A stretch of 64,000 nt of DNA from an uncultured Dorea sp. (lineage in GTDB: Bacteria > Bacillota > Clostridia > Lachnospirales > Lachnospiraceae). Both the position numbers and the translations under genes were made by a program. Below the pieces are notes generated by a model. The model was not told the DNA's origin and did not search any database. It saw nothing but the letters and a program-made list of their open reading frames with translations. Shown here in pieces: positions 42,316 through 51,454 of this stretch (position 1 is the stretch's first letter; each line of letters opens with the position of its first letter). The stretch lies in the NCBI GenBank assembly GCA_910585725.1, contig CAJUFA010000008.1, forward strand, positions 1 through 64,000. Direction: 5' to 3'.

Positions 42316-42969
42316 ATGATCAAGAAGAATAGAATATTGGTACTTATAACCTGCATTGTCACACTTGCGCCTATACTAATCGGCATTATGTGTTGGAACC
42401 GGCTTCCAGATACCATTGCTACTCATTTCTCACTCGACGGAACGCCGAACGGCTGGAGTTCTAAGACATTTACCGTCTTAGGTATCCCATCTATCATATT
42501 TGGGGCGCACCTTCTTTGCGCTTTCTGTACGTCGCTCGACCCAAAGTATAAGAATATCAGCCCTAAGATGTATCGGCTTATCCTGTTGATTTGTCCGATC
42601 TGTTCTCTGGTATGCTGCGCGGGTATCTACAGCTATACTTTAAATCTTCCCATGACAGACTGGCTCAATTCTGCTGGATTCGTCAATCTGCTGCTGGGAA
42701 TTATCTTCTTCCTGGTGGGTAATTATATGCCCAAATGCCACCAGAATTATACCGTTGGAATCAAACTACCCTGGACCCTGGCTGATGAAGAGAACTGGAA
42801 TCAGACCCACCGATTTGCCGGAAGGCTGTACGCTTTATCCGGTATACTGTGCATTATCAACATATTCCTGCAGTCAGAGTGGATCTTTATACCAATTATA
42901 ATTTCAATCATCATTCTGCCGGTTATCTATTCACTCGCCATCTATCTGAAAAAAAATAAACTTAAATGA
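42316..42969 (+). CDS. sdpI: SdpI family membrane protein
   Basis: A 217-residue protein with about six membrane segments. Residues about 20-55 (APILIGIMCWNRLPDTIATH then FSLDGTPNGWSSK) are the DUF1648 signature, and the C-terminal half has the SdpI pattern VGIKLPWTLADEENWNQTHR and FAGRLYALSG. In Bacillus SdpI gives immunity to the SdpC toxin and sequesters SdpR at the membrane. No sdpC-like toxin gene is nearby, so here the pair may respond to a foreign toxin or membrane stress. Confidence 0.88.
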   Translation: MIKKNRILVLITCIVTLAPILIGIMCWNRLPDTIATHFSLDGTPNGWSSKTFTVLGIPSIIFGAHLLCAFCTSLDPKYKNISPKMYRLILLICPICSLVCCAGIYSYTLNLPMTDWLNSAGFVNLLLGIIFFLVGNYMPKCHQNYTVGIKLPWTLADEENWNQTHRFAGRLYALSGILCIINIFLQSEWIFIPIIISIIILPVIYSLAIYLKKNKLK

Positions 42970-42973
42970 TACC

Positions 42974-43001
42974 GTTGCCGTGCAGCAAAATGCACGGCAA
43001 C
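42974..43001 (+). terminator. Hairpin after sdpI
   Basis: GTTGCCGTGC and GCACGGCAAC pair as a perfect 10-bp stem with an 8-base loop, 5 bases after the sdpI stop. It lacks a clear T-run, so termination may be weak or it may protect the mRNA 3' end. Confidence 0.55.
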
Positions 43002-43054
43002 TCGTGTATCGTAACATATAGTGCGCCGATCACGTCTATCTTGCTCTAAAATGC

Positions 43055-43083
43055 TTGTAAATAAATTCAATGTAATATATAAT
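43055..43083 (+). promoter_or_regulatory. Promoter of the hybrid histidine kinase gene
   Basis: TTGTAA (43055-43060), a 17-base spacer and consensus TATAAT (43078-43083), about 66 bases before the gene start at 43149. Confidence 0.65.
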
Positions 43084-43148
43084 CAAATTTGATAAGATGT
43101 TCGTAAGATTACAGCATTTCTGCAAATAAAAATGAGAGGAGCACCATA

Positions 43149-44840
43149 ATGAAAGACCAAAATAATCACCACCCCATAAAACATATGATTCATCTGCTGC
43201 ATCTATTGCAAATGAACCATATTGAAATTGAACCGCTCTTAACCGGGACTGAACAGACAGACCTGCTTTCTCCGGAAGAAATACAATTTCTGCAGACCGT
43301 ATGCAGTCTCATGGATGAGATGTCCGCAGGCCTCCTGATCTGTCAGGCAGACGACGACCAGGAAATTCTCTATGCGAACTGCAGATTCCTCCATATGGTT
43401 CAATGCGAAACCATAAAAGATCTCCGCACATTTACGGATAACTCTTTTCAGCATGTAGTATACTCCAAGGATCTTAATACGGCTTCCGACCGAATCCTTC
43501 CGCAGACATCAAAAGGTCAGGCAGAACCGGACCCTGCAGAATACCGGATTCGAAGCAAAAGTGGTTCTGTTCGATGGGTAGAGGATTACAGCCGTCTCTT
43601 TCATTGCGAAGAGAACGGAGACGTTGTCTGCTCCTTTGTCGAAGACGTTACAGACAAACGGGCGCGGCAGAAAAGACAGTTAAACGACGCTCTCGACCGC
43701 GCCAACATGGCGGCGATTGCCAGGAACGCGTTTCTTACCAATATATCGTACGACATACGGACGCCGCTGAACTCAATTTTGGGATTTATATCCCAGGCAA
43801 AGGAGAGTCTCTATGACACGGCGGCGCAGCAGGACTACCTGAACCGGATCGAGAACGCAAGTCAAAAATTATTAGATATGCTCAACAAAGTGTTGGAAGT
43901 AACCGCCCTTTCTACTTCTGACGAACTGATCGAAGAAAAATGCGACTTATGTACCATTGGCCAGGAAGTCTATGATTTCCTGCAACCCCATGCAGAGGAA
44001 AAAAATATCACATATACTTTGGACTGCGGCGATGTAGAACACAGCCATATCTATGCAGACCGCCAGAAATTAAAGCAGATGATGCTCAATCTGACCAACA
44101 ACGCCATTACCTATACAGAATCCGGCGGCACAGTCTCCCTCACAATCACGGAAGATGATAATGCGTCAGATATGGAATCAGTCTACTATATACAGGTCAA
44201 AGATACAGGAGTCGGTATCAGCGAAGACTTTCTTAAACATATCTTCGAACCCTTCAGCCGTGAGAAAAATACAACTTTCAGAGGAATCCACAGTTTTGGA
44301 CTGGGACTGACCATTGTAAAAGGTATTGTAGATAAGATGGGCGGATCAATAGAGGCAAAGAGCGCCGAAAATCAGGGAAGCACATTTACCGTTACTCTCC
44401 GTTTGCGCAGACAAACATCATCTGACGCAGATACCTGGAAGACAACGCCTGTACCTCCAAAACGAACCATTTTGTTAGTGGAAGATAACGAGATTAACCG
44501 CGAGATCGAAGCCGATCTCCTGGAAAGACTGAACTTTATCATAGATCCTGCCGAAAACGGCGAGGTCGCCTTGCAGAAGATAACGCAGGCTGCTACCGGC
44601 ACATATGATCTGGTTCTTTTGGATCTCAGGATGCCGGTAATGGACGGATGGCAGACTGCTACCGCAATCAGACATCTGCCGGATCCGGTTCTTGCCAACA
44701 TTCCTATCATCGCGCTCTCGGCCAGTATCTTCTTAGAAGATTACCAGAAAGCAAAAGAATGCGAGATCAACGCTCATCTTGCAAAACCGCTGAATCTGCC
44801 CGTATTATTAGAGACAATCGATGAACTCCTTGGAAAGTAA
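43149..44840 (+). CDS. Soluble hybrid histidine kinase homolog lacking the phospho-acceptor His
   Basis: A 563-residue cytoplasmic protein without membrane segments. Order: a PAS-like sensor (about 50-170, ending FVEDVTDKRARQKR), a HisKA-like segment (190-255), an ATPase domain (300-420) with the N box NLTNNAITYTESGG, DTGVGISEDF and SFGLGLTIVKG, and a C-terminal receiver (439-560) with VEDNEINRE, D492 in LLDLRMPVMDG, and K546. In the H box the usual SH(E/D)IRTP reads SYDIRTP: residue 201 is Tyr (codon TAC at 43749-43751). Autophosphorylation on His is therefore not expected. It may act as a regulated scaffold, a phosphatase-like partner or a receiver target of another kinase. GAGGAG precedes the ATG. 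Confidence 0.85.
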   Translation: MKDQNNHHPIKHMIHLLHLLQMNHIEIEPLLTGTEQTDLLSPEEIQFLQTVCSLMDEMSAGLLICQADDDQEILYANCRFLHMVQCETIKDLRTFTDNSFQHVVYSKDLNTASDRILPQTSKGQAEPDPAEYRIRSKSGSVRWVEDYSRLFHCEENGDVVCSFVEDVTDKRARQKRQLNDALDRANMAAIARNAFLTNISYDIRTPLNSILGFISQAKESLYDTAAQQDYLNRIENASQKLLDMLNKVLEVTALSTSDELIEEKCDLCTIGQEVYDFLQPHAEEKNITYTLDCGDVEHSHIYADRQKLKQMMLNLTNNAITYTESGGTVSLTITEDDNASDMESVYYIQVKDTGVGISEDFLKHIFEPFSREKNTTFRGIHSFGLGLTIVKGIVDKMGGSIEAKSAENQGSTFTVTLRLRRQTSSDADTWKTTPVPPKRTILLVEDNEINREIEADLLERLNFIIDPAENGEVALQKITQAATGTYDLVLLDLRMPVMDGWQTATAIRHLPDPVLANIPIIALSASIFLEDYQKAKECEINAHLAKPLNLPVLLETIDELLGK

Positions 44841-44864
44841 AAATATGTAACACGTTCTTAAATG

Positions 44865-44889
44865 AGGAGCTGCCGTCAGGGCAGCTCCT
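44865..44889. terminator. Hairpin between convergent genes
   Basis: AGGAGCTGCC and GGCAGCTCCT form a perfect 10-bp stem with a 5-base loop between the kinase stop (44840) and the bceB stop (44901). It may end both transcripts, although no long T-run follows in either direction. Confidence 0.6.
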
Positions 44890-44900
44890 TGCAGTCATAA

Positions 44901-47120
44901 TTACTCCTCCGCTCCTGTATTCCTCCTGAAGCTTACATATGTTGTAATAAAATACAATAAATAGATTCCAAAGAACAACAGGAAAGACAGAAAGAAATAA
45001 TAGAACACCACCGAATGTATTCCCGTGTAGAAAATGAACTTTCCGCTCATAAATACCGATATGCTTCCGCCGATCACCACGGCGAGGAGTACCGGACATA
45101 AATAATAGCATACAAGCTGCTTCCATATCACTATGTCAATCTCCTGCCTGCTCATCCCTAATTTCCTGAGCACCGAATACCGGAATTTATATTTTGCAGA
45201 ATCACTGAGCTGCTGTACGGACAACACCGTCAGAGCAACACATAGAAAAACCAACCCCACATAAAAACAAGGAAAAATCAGCGTCGATAACAGATACCTG
45301 GTCTCCGGAATCAGATTATCACGCACCATGTTCTCCGGCGACATTACTATAATCGTATCCGAGCCGCAGCATGTGTTCCCCCTCATCGGTCTGTGCCCCG
45401 CAAAATCCCTCTCTTCCTCAGTATCCTCACCCTCTTCCTCTTCTTCTTTTTCTAAACTGTTCAGATCGTCCAACAGATTCCCCAGTCCTATAGGCGCTTC
45501 GCCCTCAATATCCAAAGCCATCTCTGAATAGTACGGCACAAGCAGCCGCGCCTGGGAATCAGGAATAACGACCACATAATCACCGCCGTTATGTCCGTCC
45601 TGGGAAAACGGCTCTGTATAATAGCCTGCAAATTTCAATTCCCCCCGGCTTCCCTCGATTACAATATCTTCCGATAATGTGTCAACTTCATTCTTAATCC
45701 TCTCTTTCAGATGGATCAGATATTCATTATCTTCAATCAAAACCTCAGAATACCCAAGCATCCGCCGCAGGTGATTATAATCCGACAGCTTCATATAAGT
45801 ATCATAATAGCAATAAACCCCGCCGCTGTCTTTCCTGATCTTCTCGATATCAGGACTTCCGTCTTCCTGAAGATACGTCTTCCCGAAGCTCTTAAGATTA
45901 GTACTCAGCCAGATATTGACCTGATTCGGCTGTCTTGCATAACCGTCCGCACCTGCAGACCGCCTCTCCTCATTTCGACCGTCCGTCTGACCAGCAGAAA
46001 TAGAATCCTGCATATTTGTCAGGACATCTTCGGGAACATTTGCATAGATATGGTAAGAAAACGCCTCCAGAATCTTCGCCTCTTCCCCGATAAGCTGAAT
46101 TTCATCCGCAAAATCATCCTCCACATCACCGCTGTTGATCTGCACGTCAAAAGGAAATTTGACATCCAGAAGTTTATTCTGATAATCACTGAACATCATA
46201 GACACAGTACATCCCAAAAAAGCGATTGTGAACAACGCCGTTAACGTCCCCATCGTAAAACTCATAGTCTTAAGCTTCGATGAGAACTGCCGGAGAAGGA
46301 ACAGATTCTGCCCACGATAGACCGCATTTCCCCTCTTTCGCACATAGCAGACGATCCATGCGGAGAGCCCGACATAAAAAAGATAGATCACCAGCACAAG
46401 ACCCACGAGAAAGAACAGAAGCTGTCCGCCTCCTTTTATCCCTCCAAGAAAGATAAAAGCCGCAAAGAGCGCAAGGAAACCGACAGATACCGGAAACAGC
46501 CATTTCTTTAACTGCTCATGGGATTCCCGTACCTCTTCATTCTTTTTTTGAGCTTCTATCAGATCCCGTATATTCATCTTCTTAAATCTTCTGCCGCAGC
46601 GGAAAAGCGCCAGAAGATAGCATCCGGCATAACAGCCTGCCGTCATCAGAATGCAGTTTTGATTGAATTCCATATGCAGGTCATATTTTATCCTGATCAT
46701 ACTATATAGAATCGCCAGGATTATCTGCTGAAGCAAAACTCCAAGAACCATCCCCATAAGAAAAGCACACGTCCCTAACAACATATTCTCCCTCTGATAG
46801 AGACGGGCAATCTCCTTCTTCTTCATTCCGATCAAAAGATAGATCCCGAATTCCCTGCTTCGCTTTTCCAACATAAAACGTACCATATAATTGATCAGCC
46901 ACGCTACGATCAATACGATAAAAAACGTCGCCAGTCCGATCAGCGCCATCATCAATCCGGCAACCTCGAACATTTCTTCTATATCTTTGGTGAATATCAG
47001 GCTGTTAAAAGCGAACATTAACGCCGTTACAAAAGTCATCGTGAGAAAATATACCAGATAATCTCTGGCAGAACGTCTGACATTCCGAAAAGCAAGCTTA
47101 CCGATCATCGCTTCCTTCAC
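44901..47120 (-). CDS. bceB: BceB-type ABC transporter permease
   Basis: A 739-residue FtsX-domain permease with about ten membrane segments and a large extracellular domain (about 325-620) between segments 7 and 8, the layout of BceB/VraG peptide-resistance and sensing transporters. The N-terminus AFRNVRRSARDYLVYFLTMT and the C-terminal RYSVLRKLGMSRQEIDIV are typical. With BceA it protects against cell-wall peptides (bacitracin, lantibiotics, defensins) and signals to BceS. The external domain contains acidic and low-complexity stretches (LEKEEEEEGEDTEEERD). It overlaps bceA by 23 bases. An in-frame ATG at 47108 is an alternative start. Confidence 0.9.
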   Translation of the reverse strand: MKEAMIGKLAFRNVRRSARDYLVYFLTMTFVTALMFAFNSLIFTKDIEEMFEVAGLMMALIGLATFFIVLIVAWLINYMVRFMLEKRSREFGIYLLIGMKKKEIARLYQRENMLLGTCAFLMGMVLGVLLQQIILAILYSMIRIKYDLHMEFNQNCILMTAGCYAGCYLLALFRCGRRFKKMNIRDLIEAQKKNEEVRESHEQLKKWLFPVSVGFLALFAAFIFLGGIKGGGQLLFFLVGLVLVIYLFYVGLSAWIVCYVRKRGNAVYRGQNLFLLRQFSSKLKTMSFTMGTLTALFTIAFLGCTVSMMFSDYQNKLLDVKFPFDVQINSGDVEDDFADEIQLIGEEAKILEAFSYHIYANVPEDVLTNMQDSISAGQTDGRNEERRSAGADGYARQPNQVNIWLSTNLKSFGKTYLQEDGSPDIEKIRKDSGGVYCYYDTYMKLSDYNHLRRMLGYSEVLIEDNEYLIHLKERIKNEVDTLSEDIVIEGSRGELKFAGYYTEPFSQDGHNGGDYVVVIPDSQARLLVPYYSEMALDIEGEAPIGLGNLLDDLNSLEKEEEEEGEDTEEERDFAGHRPMRGNTCCGSDTIIVMSPENMVRDNLIPETRYLLSTLIFPCFYVGLVFLCVALTVLSVQQLSDSAKYKFRYSVLRKLGMSRQEIDIVIWKQLVCYYLCPVLLAVVIGGSISVFMSGKFIFYTGIHSVVFYYFFLSFLLFFGIYLLYFITTYVSFRRNTGAEE

Positions 47121-47865
47121 CTCCTGTCAGAGCCAGTACGTCAAGAATCTCGTTCAGAAAATCCCGCCTGCTCTTTGATCCCCGGATTAACTCATGAAAT
47201 ATCCTGCCGTCTTTCAGGAAAAGAATCCGACTGCAATAGCTTGCAGAAAAAGCGTCATGGGTAACCATAAGAATAGTTGCCTGCATTTTCTGGTTCATAT
47301 CTGTGAAGGTTTCAAGAAGTGTCTGGGAAGACTTGGAATCTAACGCTCCGGTAGGCTCGTCTGCCAGCAGCAGACGCGGACGGTTGATCAGCGCTCTGGC
47401 GCACGCGCAGCGCTGCTTCTGCCCTCCGGACACCTGATACGGGAATTGATCCCGGATATCTTCGATACGAAGCAGGCGCAGCATCTCATCGCATCTCTTC
47501 CTGATCTCTTTCTTCCCTGCCTTATGAAGCGTCATGGCAAGGATGATATTTTCCTCGATCGTCAGCGTATCCAGGAGATTATAGTCCTGAAACACAAACC
47601 CTAAATTCTCCTTCCGAAACTTGGCGAGTGCATTCTCTTTCATCTCGGCAATATCCGTATCTCCATACCAGATATGTCCCGCCGTCACTCTGTCAATCGT
47701 CGAGAGCATATTCAGGAGCGTCGTCTTCCCTGAGCCGGAGGCTCCCATTACTCCTACAAATTCTCCCTGCGCTACGGTAAAGCTGACCCTGTCGATCGCT
47801 TTCGTCACATTCGAAGCATTGCCGTAATATTTCTCCACATCACATACACGGATATAATCCTTCAT
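47098..47865 (-). CDS. bceA: BceA-type ABC transporter ATPase
   Basis: A 255-residue ATPase with GVMGASGSGKTTLLNMLST (Walker A), YQVSGGQKQRCACARALINR (signature) and LLLADEPTGALDSK (Walker B and D-loop). It powers BceB. The 217-base gap to the sensor kinase gene upstream should hold a BceR-responsive promoter, but I could not define the boxes with confidence. Confidence 0.93.
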   Translation of the reverse strand: MKDYIRVCDVEKYYGNASNVTKAIDRVSFTVAQGEFVGVMGASGSGKTTLLNMLSTIDRVTAGHIWYGDTDIAEMKENALAKFRKENLGFVFQDYNLLDTLTIEENIILAMTLHKAGKKEIRKRCDEMLRLLRIEDIRDQFPYQVSGGQKQRCACARALINRPRLLLADEPTGALDSKSSQTLLETFTDMNQKMQATILMVTHDAFSASYCSRILFLKDGRIFHELIRGSKSRRDFLNEILDVLALTGGEGSDDR

Positions 47866-48082
47866 ATACCGTCTCTCCCTTCTGTTGTCGGATACTTTCG
47901 ATGAATTCTAAATCATACAATAATGATATTCTCTGTTTTCATCTTGTCTGTCAGCCATACTTTACCAGATTCTCCGTATATGTGGTATCGCCTGTTCTTA
48001 ATGTTTTCTTACAATTTTGAAAGATTTCTCCAATATCCTCTGATAATCATAATGTGTCTGCATACGAATAACCTTTATTACG

Positions 48083-49183
48083 TCAATTTCTTTCGCCCTC
48101 TCCAATGCCTGCAGTAATATATCTGCTCTCCGGAAATTCCAGCACAATCTTTGTCCCTTCGTTCTCTCTGGACTCTGCATAGATCACACTTCCAAGCTTT
48201 CCGCACAATTTCCTGCAGAGATAAAGCCCCATCCCGGTAGAACGTTCCCTCTTACGTCCGTTACTCCCGGTAAATCCTTTTTCAAACACACGCTCAATCT
48301 CTTCTTCTTTGATACCGATACCGTTATCTTCTACAATCAGCTTCACTCCGCATCCGTATCCTGCCCGGTCGTCTGCGGGACACTCCTTCGTCCTATACGC
48401 ATATGGTTCTGTATATATCCGGATCCACGCGCCCTCCTCCCGCCGGTATTTCGCGCTGTTTTGCACTAACTGGTTCAGAATGAACAGAATCCACTTCTGA
48501 TCCGTATACGCAGCATCCTTACAGTCCACCTCTGCCCTCATCCGGCACTGAATCATATAATGCTTATTTCTTTTCAGAACCACTGCCGCCGTCTCCATAA
48601 GATCCGTCTTGCGGATGACATAATCCTTATATACTTCATCCGATCTGGCATAATACAACGCCTGATCTGCATAATTCTCAATCTTTTGATTTTCCAGACG
48701 GATCCGGTTCCATCTGTCTTTATGCCCCTGTTCCCCAAAGATGCTTCGGCTGTTCTCGCACATCAGATCAATACTGGTAATCGGAGCCTTGATCTCATGC
48801 ACCCAGCTCTCAATATATTCCCTATATTCTTTCTGCTCGTCCTCGATCTGCCGGATTCTCTCAATCACAGACTTATTCGACGTCCGGATAAGTTCTCTGT
48901 ACAACCGATCCTCAAGCCTATGAGATACCGGCATCAATTCCCCCAGCAAGTATCTCTTATCCATCCGCTCCACAGTCGCCTCTAGTTCTTGGAAATACCG
49001 CCTCCTGCCGTAATACCCGTACAAAATCCACAGCGTCAGAATAAGGAGCCAGAAGATCAGAATCAATCTGCAGTATGCCCTCTCATATCCCGTAGCATAC
49101 AAAAATCCTGCCAGCAGCAGCATGCAGCATGCATGCAGTACAAGAAGCAGGATCTTATCCTTTATATATTCCATGATTCGCAT
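48083..49183 (-). CDS. bceS: BceS-type intramembrane-sensing histidine kinase
   Basis: A 366-residue kinase with two N-terminal membrane helices (about 10-28 and 36-54) and almost no extracellular loop, the intramembrane-sensing type. The H box is ESWVHEIKAPITSIDL and the ATPase motifs are FILNQLVQNSAKYR, VEDNGIGIKEEE and GRKRERSTGMGLYLC. These kinases do not sense the drug directly and are switched by the BceAB transporter. It overlaps the regulator gene by 22 bases. Confidence 0.92.
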   Translation of the reverse strand: MRIMEYIKDKILLLVLHACCMLLLAGFLYATGYERAYCRLILIFWLLILTLWILYGYYGRRRYFQELEATVERMDKRYLLGELMPVSHRLEDRLYRELIRTSNKSVIERIRQIEDEQKEYREYIESWVHEIKAPITSIDLMCENSRSIFGEQGHKDRWNRIRLENQKIENYADQALYYARSDEVYKDYVIRKTDLMETAAVVLKRNKHYMIQCRMRAEVDCKDAAYTDQKWILFILNQLVQNSAKYRREEGAWIRIYTEPYAYRTKECPADDRAGYGCGVKLIVEDNGIGIKEEEIERVFEKGFTGSNGRKRERSTGMGLYLCRKLCGKLGSVIYAESRENEGTKIVLEFPESRYITAGIGEGERN

Positions 49184-49848
49184 ATACGATACCCCATCCC
49201 ACGTTTCGTCTCGATCAGGTTCCTGACTCCAATCTCTTCAAGTTTTCCCCTGATGCGCGTGATATTGACACTCAGCGTATTATCGTCGATAAATATCTGA
49301 TTATCCCACAGATATTCTATAATTTCCAAGCGGGGAATGATCTCTCCCTTTCTTCGGAACAAAAGATGCAGGATCTTCAGTTCATTCTTTGAAAGCTCGG
49401 CCTGCCCTTTGCCATAGCTCACCACGCCTCTGGCGATATCAAGCTTAATGCCCCTGTGCGTAAGCTTCATACTCTCCTGTTCTGGTTCCCGGCGCGTCCT
49501 CTTTAGAACTGCCGCTATTCTCGCCAGAAGAATCGGAGCCTGAAATGGCTTGGTGATATAGTCGTCCCCGCCTTTTAAGATTCCCGTGAGTTCATCCATA
49601 GAATCTGTCCGGCTGGTCACGAAGATCACCGGTACTTCTGAACCTGACCGTATCTTTGTGCAGATATCAAATCCGGATTCCTCCGGAAGATTCAGATCCA
49701 GAAGCACGAGATCAGGGAGGCTGTTAAGCACATAAGAGGCGACGTCAGAGAAATCCGTAAGAGCCGTCACCTGATAGAGCGCATTCTCCAGAAGAAGTTT
49801 CAATTCCTGCCGGATAACTGCGTCGTCTTCCACAATTACTATATGCAT
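49162..49848 (-). CDS. bceR: BceR-type OmpR-family response regulator
   Basis: A 228-residue regulator: receiver (1-115, VIVEDDAVIRQE, D52-region LVLLDLNLPEESG, the K of ITKPF) and a winged-helix DNA-binding domain (about 130-228, LSKNELKILHLLFRRKGEII). I chose the ATG at 49848 after GGGAGG. A longer reading frame to 49968 enters gpmI and has no family support. It would activate bceAB. Only 30 bases separate it from the gpmI stop. Confidence 0.93.
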   Translation of the reverse strand: MHIVIVEDDAVIRQELKLLLENALYQVTALTDFSDVASYVLNSLPDLVLLDLNLPEESGFDICTKIRSGSEVPVIFVTSRTDSMDELTGILKGGDDYITKPFQAPILLARIAAVLKRTRREPEQESMKLTHRGIKLDIARGVVSYGKGQAELSKNELKILHLLFRRKGEIIPRLEIIEYLWDNQIFIDDNTLSVNITRIRGKLEEIGVRNLIETKRGMGYRICESWNI

Positions 49849-49877
49849 ACACGCCTCCCTGTTCTTATACAGACAAA

Positions 49878-51416
49878 TTATCGGGTAATCAGACTCTTCC
49901 CTGTCATCTCTTTCGGCTGCTCCATTCCCATAAGCTCGATCAGCGTCGGCGCGATATCCGCCAGACATCCTCCTTCTCTGAGACTATAAGCAGGATCTGC
50001 ATTGACCAGGATAAACGGAACCGGATTCGTAGTATGAGCGGTAAATGGTTCGCCTGTCTCCTCGTCAATCAACTGCTCCGCATTGCCATGATCCGCACAG
50101 ATAAACATCTGCCCGTCCACTTCTTTGATTGCATCCACAGCCTTTCCTACACACTCGTCAACCGCTTCAATCGCCTTAATCGCGGCAGACTCTACGCCGG
50201 TATGCCCTACCATATCCGGATTCGCAAAGTTAATGATGATCACGTCATATTCTCCGGAACGGATCGCCCCCGTCAGCTTATCACACACTTCATAAGCGCT
50301 CATCTCCGGCTTCAAGTCATAAGTCGCTACTTTCGGAGACTTCACAAGGATACGGTCCTCACCCTCGTTTGGCTCTTCTACGCCGCCGTTGAAGAAGAAG
50401 GTAACATGTGCGTACTTCTCTGTCTCGGCGATACGCGCCTGTTTCTTTCCATTGGCAGCAAGGAACTCGCCGAACGTATTCGTAATCTCTTCCTTTACAA
50501 ATGCCACCTGCTTATTCTCTATCGTAACATCGTATTCTGTGAAGCACACATATGTGGTCTTTACTCTCTCTCCTCTTTCAAATCCTGTAAATCCGTCGTC
50601 ACAGAATGTTCTTGTGATCTCTCTTGCGCGGTCCGGACGGAAATTAAAGAAGATAATGGAATCATTATCCTTGATCGTCGCAACCGGCGCGCCGTCCTTC
50701 ATTACAATGGTGGGAAGCACAAACTCATCCGTGGTATCTTTATCATAGGATGCCTGGATCCCCTCCGGTCCGCTTGCCGCCGTCTCGCCTTCACCGTAAA
50801 CCATAGCGCGGTAAGCCTTCTCCACACGGTCCCAGCGGTTATCACGGTCCATCGCATAATAACGTCCCATCACTGTAGCCACCTCGCCGACGCCAATCTC
50901 TTCCATCTTTGCCACAAGCTGTTCCACATATTCCTTACCGGAAGCCGGAGGCGTATCACGGCCGTCCAGGAAGCAATGTACATACACCTTCTCAATTCCC
51001 TGGCGCTTTGCCAGCTCAAGAAGACCATAAATATGTGTATTATGGCTGTGTACGCCGCCGTCGGATACTAACCCGTACATGTGAAGGGAGCTGTTGTTCT
51101 TCTTTACGTTCTCACATGCCGCAAGCAGCGCCGGATTCTCGAAGAAATCTCCGTCCTGAATCGACTTCGTAATCTTGGTAAGATCCTGATACACGATACG
51201 TCCCGCGCCCATATTCAGATGTCCTACCTCGGAATTTCCCATCTGTCCGTCCGGAAGTCCTACCGCCATACCGCTTGCATTTCCCTTGACAAAAGGACAC
51301 TCTGCCATCAGCTTATCCATAACCGGAGTCTTACCTTCCGCCACCGCGTTCCCTTCTGTTTTCTCGTTCAATCCATAGCCATCCAATATCATCAGTACCG
51401 TTGGTTTCTTGTTCAT
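49878..51416 (-). CDS. gpmI: 2,3-bisphosphoglycerate-independent phosphoglycerate mutase
   Basis: A 512-residue metalloenzyme interconverting 3- and 2-phosphoglycerate. TVLMILDGYGLN gives the first metal ligand, MGNSEVGHLNMGAGR the phospho-Ser, and the C-terminal FICADHGNAEQ and FTAHTTNPVPFI the remaining metal ligands. I chose the ATG at 51416, since the upstream GTG (51428) adjoins the ribosome site. It is the last of four glycolytic genes on this strand but is separated from tpiA by the esterase and tag genes. Confidence 0.95.
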   Translation of the reverse strand: MNKKPTVLMILDGYGLNEKTEGNAVAEGKTPVMDKLMAECPFVKGNASGMAVGLPDGQMGNSEVGHLNMGAGRIVYQDLTKITKSIQDGDFFENPALLAACENVKKNNSSLHMYGLVSDGGVHSHNTHIYGLLELAKRQGIEKVYVHCFLDGRDTPPASGKEYVEQLVAKMEEIGVGEVATVMGRYYAMDRDNRWDRVEKAYRAMVYGEGETAASGPEGIQASYDKDTTDEFVLPTIVMKDGAPVATIKDNDSIIFFNFRPDRAREITRTFCDDGFTGFERGERVKTTYVCFTEYDVTIENKQVAFVKEEITNTFGEFLAANGKKQARIAETEKYAHVTFFFNGGVEEPNEGEDRILVKSPKVATYDLKPEMSAYEVCDKLTGAIRSGEYDVIIINFANPDMVGHTGVESAAIKAIEAVDECVGKAVDAIKEVDGQMFICADHGNAEQLIDEETGEPFTAHTTNPVPFILVNADPAYSLREGGCLADIAPTLIELMGMEQPKEMTGKSLITR

Positions 51417-51454
51417 AATGCCTGACACTCCTTTTCTTAATCTAGTTAGATTTA

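Noticed and set aside
47866..48082. Promoter boxes and small genes in the bceS-bceA gap
   Set aside because: Several weak -35/-10 combinations exist but none is clearly better than background, and the small frames there lack ribosome sites.
49849..49968. N-terminal extension of the BceR-type regulator
   Set aside because: The extension lies inside gpmI in another frame; the ATG at 49848 has a GGGAGG site and begins exactly at the receiver domain.
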